Below, in pieces: positions 25,732 to 34,005 of a stretch of DNA of 64,000 nt (positions within the stretch are counted from its first letter, which is position 1; every line of letters begins with the position of its first letter). The stretch comes from Streptosporangium roseum DSM 43021 (GTDB lineage: Bacteria; Actinomycetota; Actinomycetes; Streptosporangiales; Streptosporangiaceae). Location of the stretch: assembly GCF_000024865.1 (NCBI RefSeq), contig NC_013595.1, positions 9,982,001 through 10,046,000 on the forward strand, given 5' to 3'. Made by a program: the position numbers and the translations under genes. The notes under the pieces are model-generated. The model was not told the DNA's origin, did no database searches, and was given only the letters and a program-made list of their open reading frames with translations.

Positions 25732-26046
25732 ATGGAAGACCCAATGCGGTCCAGGGCTGGTCGGGCGTGGCGCTCCTGGCTGATGGTCCTCTCGGGCATT
25801 GCTTTGATTCTCGTAGTCGGAGTCCATCTGGCCAGTCGCGACAGTCCGGAGAAGGTGAGTCGATCGGTCACTGAGTCGACCGAGGAGGACGACGCGTCGA
25901 ACGCGAGGATCATCGACAAAGATCAGCGCATCGATATCGACACCTTCAACCAGAAGGACAGCCCGCTGTGGCCGCTGATCGAAGAGTTTCGAAGCGCTGT
26001 CCCTCAGGACGACTCCATGCCTACGAACTCCAAGGGAGAGGAGTGA
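25732..26046 (+). CDS. Small membrane-anchored hypothetical protein
   Basis: A 104-residue protein. A basic N-terminus (MRSRAGRAWRS) is followed by one transmembrane helix (WLMVLSGIALILVVGVHLA) and an acidic, hydrophilic exterior rich in Asp/Glu (VTESTEEDDASNARIIDKDQ). Start ATG 25732, with AGGTGAT just upstream; ATG 25744 is an alternative. It is the last gene before attR and so is cargo of the relic. No family is recognised. Confidence 0.65.
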   Translation: MEDPMRSRAGRAWRSWLMVLSGIALILVVGVHLASRDSPEKVSRSVTESTEEDDASNARIIDKDQRIDIDTFNQKDSPLWPLIEEFRSAVPQDDSMPTNSKGEE

Positions 26047-26164
26047 TCGGCCTGCCGAGCAGTTGCATTTCCCGTTGCAGTGCAGGATTGTTCAGAGCCG
26101 TTCAGGATGGGCCACGCATGCCCTCCGACCTGCGTTGAACCATCCGGAACAGGCCGAGGGCGAT

Positions 26165-26208
26165 CTTTTAATCCGTAGGTTCTGGGTTCGAGTCCCAGGC
26201 GCCCTACC
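26165..26208 (+). repeat. attR: second 44-bp copy of the tRNA-Lys 3' half
   Basis: Identical to 21126-21169. It lacks the 5' half of a tRNA, so it is an attachment-site scar and not a gene. Confidence 0.85.
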
Positions 26209-26219
26209 ACTCGCGAGCA

Positions 26220-26251
26220 GGAACGTAGGCTCTGACCTGGGCCTACGTTCC
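26220..26251. terminator. Perfect hairpin after attR
   Basis: Arms GGAACGTAGGC-type 11 bp (26220-26230 and 26241-26251) with a 10-base loop, placed after attR as the 21176 hairpin is after attL. Confidence 0.65.
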
Positions 26252-26454
26252 TGGCGATCTTTACCGGCACATGCAGTCGAATGCAGCTGTCCGCCAGTGG
26301 TCCCGGAATATACGCGGAATGGGACCAACGGCGTTTCCCCAGGTCAGCAAGGGAGTTCCGGAAGCGCGCGGAACGGTTCCGAGGGCGCGGGAGCCGACAC
26401 GACGAAGGACCCCGAGAGCTACCCGGAGTCCTGCCCGTTCCGTTGTCAGGGATG

Positions 26455-26600
26455 TCACGTCGTGAGCGCTTCCAGGATCCGCTTGTTCGCCATCTCACAC
26501 TGCCCGTCGACGCACGTGGCGTAGACCTTGAGAAGCACGTCCACCCCGTGCCCCGCCCGCTCCGCCACCTCTGGTGCGTGGACTCCGGCGTTGAGCCAGG
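26455..26600 (-). pseudogene. C-terminal remnant of a second tyrosine integrase
   Basis: The minus-strand frame reads WLNAGVHAPEVAERAGHGVD, then VLLKVYATCVDGQCEMANKR and ILEALTT before TGA. This is the end of an integrase of another subfamily, with GHG and the tyrosine VYA. It points at attR (26165), as expected for an element inserted from this side. Upstream parts are lost; a related fragment is at 28342-28500. Confidence 0.8.
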
Positions 26601-26829
26601 ATTCGTTCCTCACCCGTGGGTCACCGAGCGACGTGGCTGATCTCCGAGCTGGAACCCTGGACCGGCGGATTGCAGGTGGACACTCAAGGGGCAGGAGGCG
26701 CTGCGGCGCCAGAGGCGTTCGACAAGTTGCGAGCGGAGAGTGTGCCGCTTCCCCTCTCTACGATCATCTTCCGGCCAGGCAGGCAGAACAAGACTGTTTC
26801 TTCGGTCTGTACGCCGTCAGGCTGTAACC

Positions 26830-27516
26830 GTGAACGCTACAGGTAGTGAGGTCTGGGATCCGCTCGGCACTTTGCGCAGCGCCCTATGGATCGGAGGTGG
26901 CCAGTGGGCCGGCAAATCCACCGTCGCCAGGCTGCTGGCCATCCGGTACGGGCTGACCGCGTACCACTACGACTATCACGACGCGCGTGCACACAATGAC
27001 CGTCGGATCGCACGCCGAGCGCGACTTGGCGAGCCCATCGCAGACCCCGCCCCGGACAGTGTCTGGGTGAACACCAGCCCTCAAGAGATGGCCGACGAGA
27101 CCCTGGCCGGCTTCCCCATGCGGTTCGAGTGGGCTCTGGACGACCTGCGCGGCCTGGTATCGGGGCGACCCATCATCGCCGAAGGTTGGGGACTACGTCC
27201 CGAACTGGTCGCCCCCATCATCGACTCACCCCGTCGAATGATCGTTATGGTGCCGAGCGAGGAATTCCGTGAGCGTCAGCTCCGCGAGCTGCCCCGTGCC
27301 ACCGCCGTCGATCACGCGGTCAGCGACCCTGATCGAGCACAGCGCAACCGACTCGCCCGAGACCGCCTCGTCGCCGACGAGGCCGCCCGCTCCGCTGGCC
27401 GCCTGGGCATACGAGTCCTTGAGGTTGATGGGCTCGACGATGCGGAGGCCGTGGCAGACATCGTGGTCGACCACTTCAGCTCCTATCTGCCGCTGTCTGA
27501 CGCCTACCGGCCTTGA
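26830..27516 (+). CDS. P-loop NTPase / small-molecule kinase-like protein
   Basis: A 228-residue protein. The Walker A loop GGGQWAGKST lies at ~21-30, followed by a helix (VARLLAIRYG) and the substrate segment YHYDYHDARAHNDRR. A later strand-loop reads RPIIAEGWGLRPELVAPIID. This is the layout of nucleotide/shikimate-type kinases and zeta-toxin-like small P-loop proteins, so a phosphotransferase is likely but the substrate is unknown. GTG 26830 gives the shortest plausible start; no clear ribosome site is seen. It lies between two copies of integrase debris and is probably cargo. Confidence 0.7.
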   Translation: MNATGSEVWDPLGTLRSALWIGGGQWAGKSTVARLLAIRYGLTAYHYDYHDARAHNDRRIARRARLGEPIADPAPDSVWVNTSPQEMADETLAGFPMRFEWALDDLRGLVSGRPIIAEGWGLRPELVAPIIDSPRRMIVMVPSEEFRERQLRELPRATAVDHAVSDPDRAQRNRLARDRLVADEAARSAGRLGIRVLEVDGLDDAEAVADIVVDHFSSYLPLSDAYRP

Positions 27517-27784
27517 TCACGCGGCTGGTTGTTGCACTCGTGCTGAGCTCCACGGACGCCACCGATGACCCGTCTCAGAGCGGCAAGGTCAGTGGATGAT
27601 TCCCAAGCTGACAGTGCGGCTTGATTGCGATCGTTCACCTCGTTTCACAACCCTTCAGAGCGTCTGATTCGGCGGCCGCGACCTCGGCTCAGCCGGATGT
27701 GGGTCTCTCCTCAGTGACCTCTCGCTACCCGGGGCGGGCGGAAATGTGTTTGACCGCCACATGGCCGACCGAGACGATCAAGGG
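27517..27784. other. Intergenic, no gene seen
   Basis: About 270 bp with scattered stops in all frames; no feature beyond a possible promoter for the GNAT pseudogene. Confidence 0.5.
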
Positions 27785-28321
27785 ATGAGCATTGAGTTCT
27801 TGAGGTTCTCACCCGGCGATGTGGAAGTGCTCGCCGATTTCCTGGCGGGGGAAGAGTGGCCGTACCACGTGGGAACACAGGACAGGGAGACGGTCCGGCG
27901 CCGGGCCGCCGAAGGCCTTTATGACAGCGAGGAGACAAGGACGTTCTAGGTGCTCGTAAACGGTGAGCGCGCGGGGCTGGTCAAACTTCAGGACCTCACC
28001 GATGACACGCCCATGTTCGACCTGCGGATAGGGCGGGCTTGGCGAGGGCGAGGCGTCGGCACGGAGGCGGTGGCCTGGCTGACCGGCTATCTGTTCACGG
28101 AGCTGCCCGGCATCGTGAGGATCGAGGGCACGACGCGCCAGGACAACCAGGCGATGCGAGCGACCTTTCGCAAGAACGGTTATGCGAAGGAGTCGCACTA
28201 CCGGGAGGCGTGGCCGGCTCCGGATGGCACACGCCATGACTCGATCGGTTATGCGATCCTCCGGCGTGACTGGCTTTCCGGGACGATTACGCCTCCGGAC
28301 TGGCACGACGAACTCGCATGA
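27785..28321 (+). pseudogene. GNAT acetyltransferase interrupted by an amber codon
   Basis: The frame from ATG 27785 (MSIEFLRFSPGDVEVLADFL) runs to TAG at 27947-27949 and then continues in the same frame as VLVNGERAGLVKLQDL and DLRIGRAWRGRGVGTEAVAW (acetyl-CoA-binding RxGxG/A motif), then RIEGTTRQDNQAMRATFRKN. Together the parts form one ~178-residue GNAT domain; the stop replaces a residue between RTF and VLVN, most simply tryptophan (TGG to TAG). The upstream piece lacks the cofactor site, so the gene is dead unless the stop is read through. Confidence 0.85.
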
Positions 28322-28341
28322 CGGTTCGCATTGGTGAAGAC

Positions 28342-28500
28342 CCGGAACATACGCGGAATAGGACCACCGGCGTAGACCTTGAGAAGCACGTCCACCCCGT
28401 GCCCCGCCCGCTCCGCCGCCTCTGACGCATGGACTCCGGCGTTGAGCCAGGCGGACGGCCTTTGGCCTGTGGCGCAGCAGATCGGCATGGCGCGGACCGC
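28342..28500 (-). pseudogene. Third integrase remnant, rearranged copy of the 26300-26600 region
   Basis: The minus strand again reads WLNAGVHASEAAERAGHGVD then VLLKVYA, preceded in another frame by DLLRHRPKAV (the R-H box, so a frameshift lies between). Bases 28372-28450 are nearly identical to 26521-26599, and 28342-28371 match 26302-26334. Relative to the first copy ~188 bp are missing between two GGCGT pentamers. Confidence 0.8.
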
Positions 28501-28894
28501 GATCTTCCCGGCTGGTGGCCTGGCATCGGGGCCGGTAGCGTGCCACGGTGCTCACCGTTCGGATGAACGAAGCAGCGGCATCCGCACTTCGGCCGTTGGC
28601 GACCGCCGATCCGCCACCTGTCGTTCCCGGGCTCGGCCAGCGGCTCCGTGACAAGTTCGCCACGGGACTCACGTACAACGAAGGCGCCTGGGTATTCACT
28701 GAGCACGTCGGTCAACATGAACCGAGCCGGACGGATCCGAACGGCCGGAGCCATGACGAGCGGCGCGGTGAACGGCTCTGGACGGTCCCGGAGACCGTCC
28801 ATGGCCAGTCTTCATCTCCATACTCGTCGACACTGAGCGACGATCAAGCACACGTGTGGCTGGACGACCACGCACGTGCAGGACCGCACGACCG
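28501..28894. other. Stretch without a confident gene
   Basis: A forward frame from GTG 28548 has a protein-like piece (GLTYNEGAWVFTEHVGQHEP), but its start has no ribosome site and the later part loses coding character. It may be a truncated gene in the same debris. Confidence 0.35.
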
Positions 28895-29164
28895 TCAGTT
28901 CTTTTTCCGGTGCAGCACTGTGAAGGCATGCCGATCAAGAACCGCTCTCGCATCGGCTCGGCGTTTCGGATCGGAATGCAGAAGAGCCGTCAGAACCGCT
29001 ACGACATATGTTCCGAGCAGACAGCAGGCGAAGACACCCACGAGCCACGGAGTCACTGCAACGAGACCAGCCAGAACAGCGGGCACGACAAACCGCCTCT
29101 CAAGGAACGGCACTTGTCGCTGAGATCTGTGATACGTCGTTCTCCCGTTCGGAGATCGGCGCAA
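28895..29164 (-). CDS. Small two-helix membrane protein
   Basis: An 89-residue frame. A basic N-terminus is followed by two hydrophobic segments (VVPAVLAGLVAVTPWLVGVF and CCLLGTYVVAVLTALLH) and a basic helical tail (SDPKRRADARAVLDRHAF). The tail DPxRRADARxVL is common in short actinobacterial membrane proteins of unknown role. The start at 29164 is not supported by a strong ribosome site. The stretch 29165-29437 shows nothing further. Confidence 0.6.
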   Translation of the reverse strand: MRRSPNGRTTYHRSQRQVPFLERRFVVPAVLAGLVAVTPWLVGVFACCLLGTYVVAVLTALLHSDPKRRADARAVLDRHAFTVLHRKKN

Positions 29165-29437
29165 GGACGGAGCTCAGCGCTGACCCTAAGATCACACGAA
29201 CCAGGCATCCCGTCAATGCGCGATCATCAATCCGCTACCGCCCTCGGCTCGCCTGGCGCAGGCCGATCTCCGCTCGGCGGCCAGGAGACGCCGTACCCGT
29301 CGATGTCACCGTCATGGCGTGAGCGGTCACGGGTTCTCCTCGAACGGGGTCACGGGCCGGCTTCTGCGAGGATCACGTCTGTCCCGGGTGCCACTCATCC
29401 CGCGGGCGGAGGATCGGCTTCCCACGTGCGGAGGTGA

Positions 29438-30019
29438 TCATCCGGCCGACAGCAGTCCGGCCGTCATCGCACGGAGTGCGGCCAGCGCCTGCTCGGCGTC
29501 GACCCGCTCGGGCGCCAGCAGCCACTGCTGGTGGATGCCGATTCCGGCGCCGACGATCGTGACGGCCAGCGCCTCGGCGGTCAGCCCGGGTGGCAGGGGC
29601 AGTCGTTCCAGCCAGCGCTTCCAGTGGTCGCGCAGGGTGTTGTGGATCTCGACGTAGCGGCCGTGGATCGGCGAGCCGGGCTCCAGCGCCTCCACCAGCA
29701 GCGTGACGAAGAGCTTGGTGGTCGGCCGCGCGAACAGGGCACTGAAGCCCTCCTCGAAACGCGCAAGGCCGTCTTCCACCTCCTCGGGCACCTCGGCGAG
29801 GCCGGCGCGGACCATCTCCACCGAGTGTTCGAGCACGGCCAGCAGCAGGCCCTCCTTGTTGCCGAAGTGCCACGGGATGGAGCCCCGGCTGATCCCGGAG
29901 CGTTCCGCGACGTCGATGAAGGTCGTCTGCCGGTAGCCCTTCTCGGCGAACAGCTGCGCCGCCGCGGTGAGGATCAGCTCGCGGCTCTCGGTGCTGGTCT
30001 GCTCTCGTCGTGTTGTCAC
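29438..30019 (-). CDS. TetR family repressor of the FAH/MBL operon
   Basis: A 193-residue TetR protein. The DNA-binding part is ELILTAAAQLFAEKGYRQTT, then FIDVAERSGISRGSIPWHFG; the ligand domain follows, ending MTAGLLSAG. GGGGGTGGC precedes the start. It is divergent from the FAH-MBL fusion gene over a 56-bp gap that holds a palindrome, so it most likely represses that catabolic operon and responds to its substrate. Confidence 0.9.
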   Translation of the reverse strand: MTTRREQTSTESRELILTAAAQLFAEKGYRQTTFIDVAERSGISRGSIPWHFGNKEGLLLAVLEHSVEMVRAGLAEVPEEVEDGLARFEEGFSALFARPTTKLFVTLLVEALEPGSPIHGRYVEIHNTLRDHWKRWLERLPLPPGLTAEALAVTIVGAGIGIHQQWLLAPERVDAEQALAALRAMTAGLLSAG

Positions 30020-30030
30020 GCCACCCCCCT

Positions 30031-30065
30031 TGTGCTAACAATCATATTCTATGTTGGCCAACACA
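30031..30065. promoter_or_regulatory. Operator/promoter between TetR and FAH-MBL genes
   Basis: TGTTGGCCAACA (30052-30063) is a perfect 12-bp palindrome, and TGTGCTAACA (30031-30040) resembles the inverse of its flank (TGTT..CACA). A TATTCT hexamer at 30045-30050 could be a -10 box. The site immediately precedes AGGAGG of the fusion gene. Confidence 0.55.
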
Positions 30066-30075
30066 GGAGGTTGAT

Positions 30076-31989
30076 GTGCGCTTCGTGACCTATGCCGCCG
30101 AGGACGGTGACCGTGCCGGCGTCCTCGACGGCGACCTGATCCACGCCTTTCCCCCGGGGACGACCCTGCTCGGACTGCTCGGCTCCGGGCTGCGGCAGGC
30201 GGGCGAGCAGGCGCTCGCCGAACCGGACGAGGTCGTGCCGCTGTCCGACGTCATGGTGCGGGCCCCCATCCCCAGGCCCCCGTCCATCCGGGACTGCCTG
30301 TGCTTCCTCGACCACATGCGCGGCTGCCTGAAAGCCACCGGTGGCACGGGGGACCTGGAGCCCACCTGGTACCAGATCCCGGCTTTCTACTTCGCCAACC
30401 CCGCCACCGTCATCGGACCCCACGACGACGTACCCATCTCGCCGGGCAGCGCATGGTTCGACTTCGAGCTGGAGATCGGCGCGGTGATCGGCACCGCGGG
30501 CCGCGACCTGACCCCCGAGCAGGCCGAGGAGCACATCGCCGGCTACACCCTGATGTGCGACTGGAGCGCCCGCGACCTGCAGGGCCTGGAGAGCCAGCTC
30601 AAGATCGGCCAGGCGAAGGGCAAGGACGGGGCGACCACGCTCGGCCCCTGGCTCGTCACCCCCGACGAGCTGCCCGCCGGCCTCGCCGTCGCGGTGCGCG
30701 CCGAGGTCAACGGCGTCACCGTCGGCGAAGGCCGCGCCGACGCGATGGACTGGTCCTTCGGCGAGGTGATCTCCTACGCCTCCCGCGGCGCCGAGCTCCA
30801 GCCGGGCGACGTCTTCGGCTCCGGCACCGTGCCCGGCTGCTGCCTCATCGAGCACCTCAGCTTCGCCGACCTGGCCGCCTTCCCCGGCTGGCTCAAGGAC
30901 GGCGACGTGGTACGGCTGAGCGCCGAGGGACTGGGCGAGATCCGGCAGACCGCGCGGGCTTCGGCCGCACCGTACCCGCTGGCCGCCCGGCCCGATCCCG
31001 CCGCCGGACCACGACGACCGCGCCGCAACCCGGCCCCCTCCGCCCTGCCGTACACGGCGGGGCTCCACCAGGTCGGCGAGGGCGTCTGGGCGTGGCTGCT
31101 ACCCGACGGCGGCTACGGCAGGAGCAACGCGGGCCTGGTCACGGGCGAGGGTGCGTCCCTGCTGGTCGACACCCTCTACGACCTGTCACTGACCGGGGAG
31201 ATGCTGGACGGCATGCGGGTCGTCACCGATCGGCACCCGCTGACCCACGCCGTGCTCACCCACGCCGACGGCGACCACACCCACGGCGGCGGGCTCCTGC
31301 CCGCCCAGGTGCGCGTGATCACCGCCGAGGGGACCGCGCATGGGATGCGCACCGAGATGCCGCCGGAGCTGACGGCGGCGCTGCAGGTGATGGACCTCGG
31401 GCCGGTGCTCACGCCGTACATGCGCGAGCGCTTCGGCGGCTTCGACTTCGGGGGCATCCGCCTGCGCGAGCCTGACCAGACCTTCCAGCGGCGGCTCACC
31501 CTCGACGTGGGCGGCCGCGAGGTGCGCCTGCTCGACCTCGGGCCGGCCCACACCGAGGCCGACACGGTGGTCCACGTACCGGACGCGGGCGTGCTGTTCG
31601 CCGGCGACCTGCTGTTCATCGGATGCACGCCGATCGTGTGGAGCGGCCCCATCGCCAACTGGATCTCCGCCTGCGACACGATGCTCGCCCTGGACGCGCC
31701 GACCGTCGTCCCCGGCCACGGCCCGGTGACGGACCCGGACGGGATCCGCGCCGTGCGCGCCTACCTCGCCCACGTCGTCGAGCAGGCCGACCTCGCCCAC
31801 GCCAAGGGCCTGAACCTGCGAGAGGCGGCGTTCGCCGCCGACCTGGCCGACTACGCCTCCTGGCTGGACGCCGAGCGGATCGTGGTCAACATCTACCGGC
31901 GCTACCGGGAGATCGATCCCGAGCAGCCCGTGCTCGACAGGTTCGCGCTGTTCGCCCTGATGGCCGAATGGGAGGCCGCCCGCTCATGA
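30076..31989 (+). CDS. FAH-family hydrolase fused to a metallo-beta-lactamase-fold hydrolase
   Basis: A 637-residue two-domain protein. Residues ~1-300 form a fumarylacetoacetate hydrolase-type domain with metal ligands in WFDFELEIGAVIG (~128-140) and the segment CDWSARDLQ; such enzymes cleave or hydrate acyl-pyruvate-type products of aromatic breakdown. After a Pro/Arg-rich linker, residues ~325-637 are an MBL fold with HADGDH (~395-400), GPAHTEAD (~490), FAGDLLF (~510) and VPGHGP (~546), a complete two-metal set. AGGAGG at 30065-30070 precedes GTG 30076. It heads an operon in which each following gene overlaps by ATGA. The fusion suggests two consecutive hydrolytic steps; the substrate is unknown. 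Confidence 0.88.
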   Translation: MRFVTYAAEDGDRAGVLDGDLIHAFPPGTTLLGLLGSGLRQAGEQALAEPDEVVPLSDVMVRAPIPRPPSIRDCLCFLDHMRGCLKATGGTGDLEPTWYQIPAFYFANPATVIGPHDDVPISPGSAWFDFELEIGAVIGTAGRDLTPEQAEEHIAGYTLMCDWSARDLQGLESQLKIGQAKGKDGATTLGPWLVTPDELPAGLAVAVRAEVNGVTVGEGRADAMDWSFGEVISYASRGAELQPGDVFGSGTVPGCCLIEHLSFADLAAFPGWLKDGDVVRLSAEGLGEIRQTARASAAPYPLAARPDPAAGPRRPRRNPAPSALPYTAGLHQVGEGVWAWLLPDGGYGRSNAGLVTGEGASLLVDTLYDLSLTGEMLDGMRVVTDRHPLTHAVLTHADGDHTHGGGLLPAQVRVITAEGTAHGMRTEMPPELTAALQVMDLGPVLTPYMRERFGGFDFGGIRLREPDQTFQRRLTLDVGGREVRLLDLGPAHTEADTVVHVPDAGVLFAGDLLFIGCTPIVWSGPIANWISACDTMLALDAPTVVPGHGPVTDPDGIRAVRAYLAHVVEQADLAHAKGLNLREAAFAADLADYASWLDAERIVVNIYRRYREIDPEQPVLDRFALFALMAEWEAARS

Positions 31990-32561
31990 GACTCCCGGAC
32001 ACCGCCCACACCTCACGCCCCTGGCGAATCCACACCCTGACACCCGACTTCCGGCTTGAGGACGTCTGGGAGTTGCCCACCCCCGGCGGCCCCGACGACC
32101 TCCAGCGGCTGGTGCGGCAGATGGTCACCGGCCAGGGCCACTTCTCCGGCGCCGCTCGGAGCCTGTTCGCGCTGCGCTGGAAGATCGGCAGGCTGTTCGG
32201 CTGGGACCGGCCGGACGCCGGCCTCGGCGCGCGGGTGGAGACGCTGCGCAACCGGCTCCCTGCCGACCTGCGCGACGGCCCGACCGTACCGGACCCCATC
32301 GCCGTGCCGCTCACCTCGGTCTACCTGACCGACAACGAGTGGGTGACGGAACTGGCCAACAAGACCGTGCACACCGTCATGCACATCGGCTGGGTGCCCG
32401 ACTCCCGCGGCGGCTACCGCGGGCAGATGGCCGTGCTCGTCAAGCCGAACGGGCTGTTCGGCAGGGCCTACATGGCCGCGATCAGGCCTTTCCGCCACCT
32501 GATCGTGGACCCGGCCCTGATTCACATGATCGGACGCGGATGGCAGAGGAGCGCAGCATGA
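31986..32561 (+). CDS. DUF2867-like protein of the FAH/MBL operon
   Basis: A 191-residue protein starting MRLPDTAHTSRPWRIHTLTP. The segment FSGAARSLFALRWKIGRLFG and the later SVYLTDNEWVTELANKTVHT, then MAAIRPFRHLIVDPALI, follow the pattern of the DUF2867 family (START-like fold, function unknown). Its ATG overlaps the stop of the FAH-MBL gene (ATGA at 31986-31989), implying coupled translation and a related function. Confidence 0.75.
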   Translation: MRLPDTAHTSRPWRIHTLTPDFRLEDVWELPTPGGPDDLQRLVRQMVTGQGHFSGAARSLFALRWKIGRLFGWDRPDAGLGARVETLRNRLPADLRDGPTVPDPIAVPLTSVYLTDNEWVTELANKTVHTVMHIGWVPDSRGGYRGQMAVLVKPNGLFGRAYMAAIRPFRHLIVDPALIHMIGRGWQRSAA

Positions 32562-32836
32562 AGGTCGGGATGATCGCACACCACTACCCGCACGCCTCGC
32601 ACCGGAAGGAGTTCGTCGCACGCGTGCACCAGGTCGCCGAGGTGTTCCGGAGCACGCCCGGGTGCCTGTCGGCCGAATGCTGGCAGACCGACGACGCGGT
32701 GACCTCCATCGTGCAGTGGGAGTCGGAGGAGGCCTTCGCCGCCTCCCTGGTCGCCGTGCAGGCGGCCGGCCTCGATCTGGCCTACGACGAGCGCGAGGTA
32801 CGGCCCCGCGAGATCATCCGGCTGACGGCGGCCTGA
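32558..32836 (+). CDS. Antibiotic-biosynthesis-monooxygenase (ABM) domain protein
   Basis: A 92-residue dimeric ferredoxin-like protein: RKEFVARVHQVAEVFRSTPG, then CLSAECWQTDDAVTSIVQWE and SEEAFAASLVAV. This is the ABM fold of cofactor-free monooxygenases and haem-degrading or polyketide-oxidising enzymes. AGAGGAG precedes the ATG, which overlaps the upstream stop by ATGA (32558-32561). As the third gene of the operon it could oxidise the compound later processed by the hydrolases. Confidence 0.82.
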   Translation: MKVGMIAHHYPHASHRKEFVARVHQVAEVFRSTPGCLSAECWQTDDAVTSIVQWESEEAFAASLVAVQAAGLDLAYDEREVRPREIIRLTAA

Positions 32837-33011
32837 CCCGGTCCTCGCTCAGCCGGACAGGGCGGCGTCCAGCGTGCGGGGAGGTGCCGGACGAGCCGGC
32901 CGGCCGGCATCATGGCCGGCGGCCGGCTCCCGGCGACGTATCGGCTGGACATCGCGCCGAGCAGGGGCGCGCCGAACAGGCCGGCCCGCCCGTCGACGGC
33001 CGCCCCGCCGC

Positions 33012-33869
33012 TCAGGTCCAGACAGGCTCTCCGAGGCGCGTCGTCGTCGACAACACCTGGCAGCCCATACGGCGGGCCGCGTCGAACAGGGCGACGCGAG
33101 CCCTCTCTCCGTCTCCGGGCGGGAAGGCGACCCGGATCTGGTGGCCGTAGACCGTCTCGTAGGTCAGCAGCCAGCCGAGGTCCGTGGCGGCGAAGTGGTC
33201 CTGCCGGGCATCGTCCTCGTCGCCGTGATCGTCTTCGTCGCTGTAGCTGCCTCGGTCCGCCGTGGGCGCGAGCGCGTCACGCAGGATCCGCAGCCGCTCG
33301 TGGTAGGGCGACTCGCTCTCGGACAGCCTGATGTAGACGTGTTCGCGCTCGAGAAACGGCTCGAACCACGGCGACGCCTCGACCTCGCCGGGCAATATCG
33401 GCGTGGTGATCCGCCCGCTCAGCCAGCCGTGGAGGAACTCCACCGCGCCGATGTCATGCGCGTCGTAGGCGACGCTGCGCGGATTCCAGACCACGACGCG
33501 CCAGCTGTCCGGTTCTCCCTCGGTCAGCCAGCAGAGCGAATCACCGTTGTCGGTGCCGGCCCACTCCAGCAGCCCACCGGGTTCCGGGTAGAAGGGGTAG
33601 GGGCATTCGTCGGGATACTTCTCACGGAAAGACCTCTCCCTGCCAAGCAGCTGCTGAGCGCGCTGGATCAGCAGGTCGTGAGCGCCGAACGGGGTCAGCG
33701 GCGTGATGAGGTCAACGAACTGGCCGCGCCCGTATCGCTCGACGAGCGTCTTGAAGTCAGCGGGCAGCTCAAGCCCGAGGGCGGCCTCGACCTCACTCCA
33801 GTCGCCCCGCGCATCGACCGGTTCCGTGGGCGGCGGCACAAGGCGGACCAACTCATCGATCGTCGTCAT
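33012..33869 (-). CDS. SMI1/KNR4 family protein
   Basis: A 285-residue protein whose first ~165 residues match the SMI1/KNR4 (SUKH) fold: DWSEVEAALGLELPADFKTL, then RYGRGQFVDLITPLTPFG and PGGLLEWAGTDNGDSLCWLT. The C-terminal part is an acidic region (SYSDEDDHGDEDDARQ) followed by a separate beta-rich segment (LGWLLTYETVYGHQIRVAFP). SUKH proteins are often immunity proteins of polymorphic toxins, but many actinomycete members stand alone. No toxin gene lies next to it. The start at 33869 is the family-conserved MTTIDELVRL. Confidence 0.85.
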   Translation of the reverse strand: MTTIDELVRLVPPPTEPVDARGDWSEVEAALGLELPADFKTLVERYGRGQFVDLITPLTPFGAHDLLIQRAQQLLGRERSFREKYPDECPYPFYPEPGGLLEWAGTDNGDSLCWLTEGEPDSWRVVVWNPRSVAYDAHDIGAVEFLHGWLSGRITTPILPGEVEASPWFEPFLEREHVYIRLSESESPYHERLRILRDALAPTADRGSYSDEDDHGDEDDARQDHFAATDLGWLLTYETVYGHQIRVAFPPGDGERARVALFDAARRMGCQVLSTTTRLGEPVWT

Positions 33870-34005
33870 GGCCCGCGAGTGTAGCGAGCCGCCACGATCG
33901 GAAGTCCGCCCCGGCGGCCCGCCGGGGAAGGCCTCGCCCGGCATCGACCGTCCGGCAGGCGTGCCGGGCCCGCAGCCGTCTGGCCGGACCTGTTAGATTT
34001 TTTCC

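Larger units (their letters stand above)
21126..26208. mobile_element. Decayed integrative element in tRNA-Lys (~5 kb)
   Basis: Bounded by the 44-bp direct repeats. It contains a broken integrase pointing its 3' end at attL, an N-truncated XRE/TPR regulator, CutA, an FtsX-like protein and two small membrane proteins. No excisionase, replication initiator or DNA translocase is left, so it cannot move by itself. Content and layout recall actinomycete integrative and conjugative elements after a large internal deletion. Confidence 0.75.

Noticed and set aside
28548..29123. 191-codon plus-strand gene
   Set aside because: Only a short part looks protein-like, there is no ribosome site, and it overlaps a more convincing minus-strand membrane protein frame.
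33012..33869. SMI1/KNR4 protein as immunity partner of the giant protein
   Set aside because: It is 20 kb away on a different transcript, and SUKH proteins are common as isolated genes in actinomycetes.
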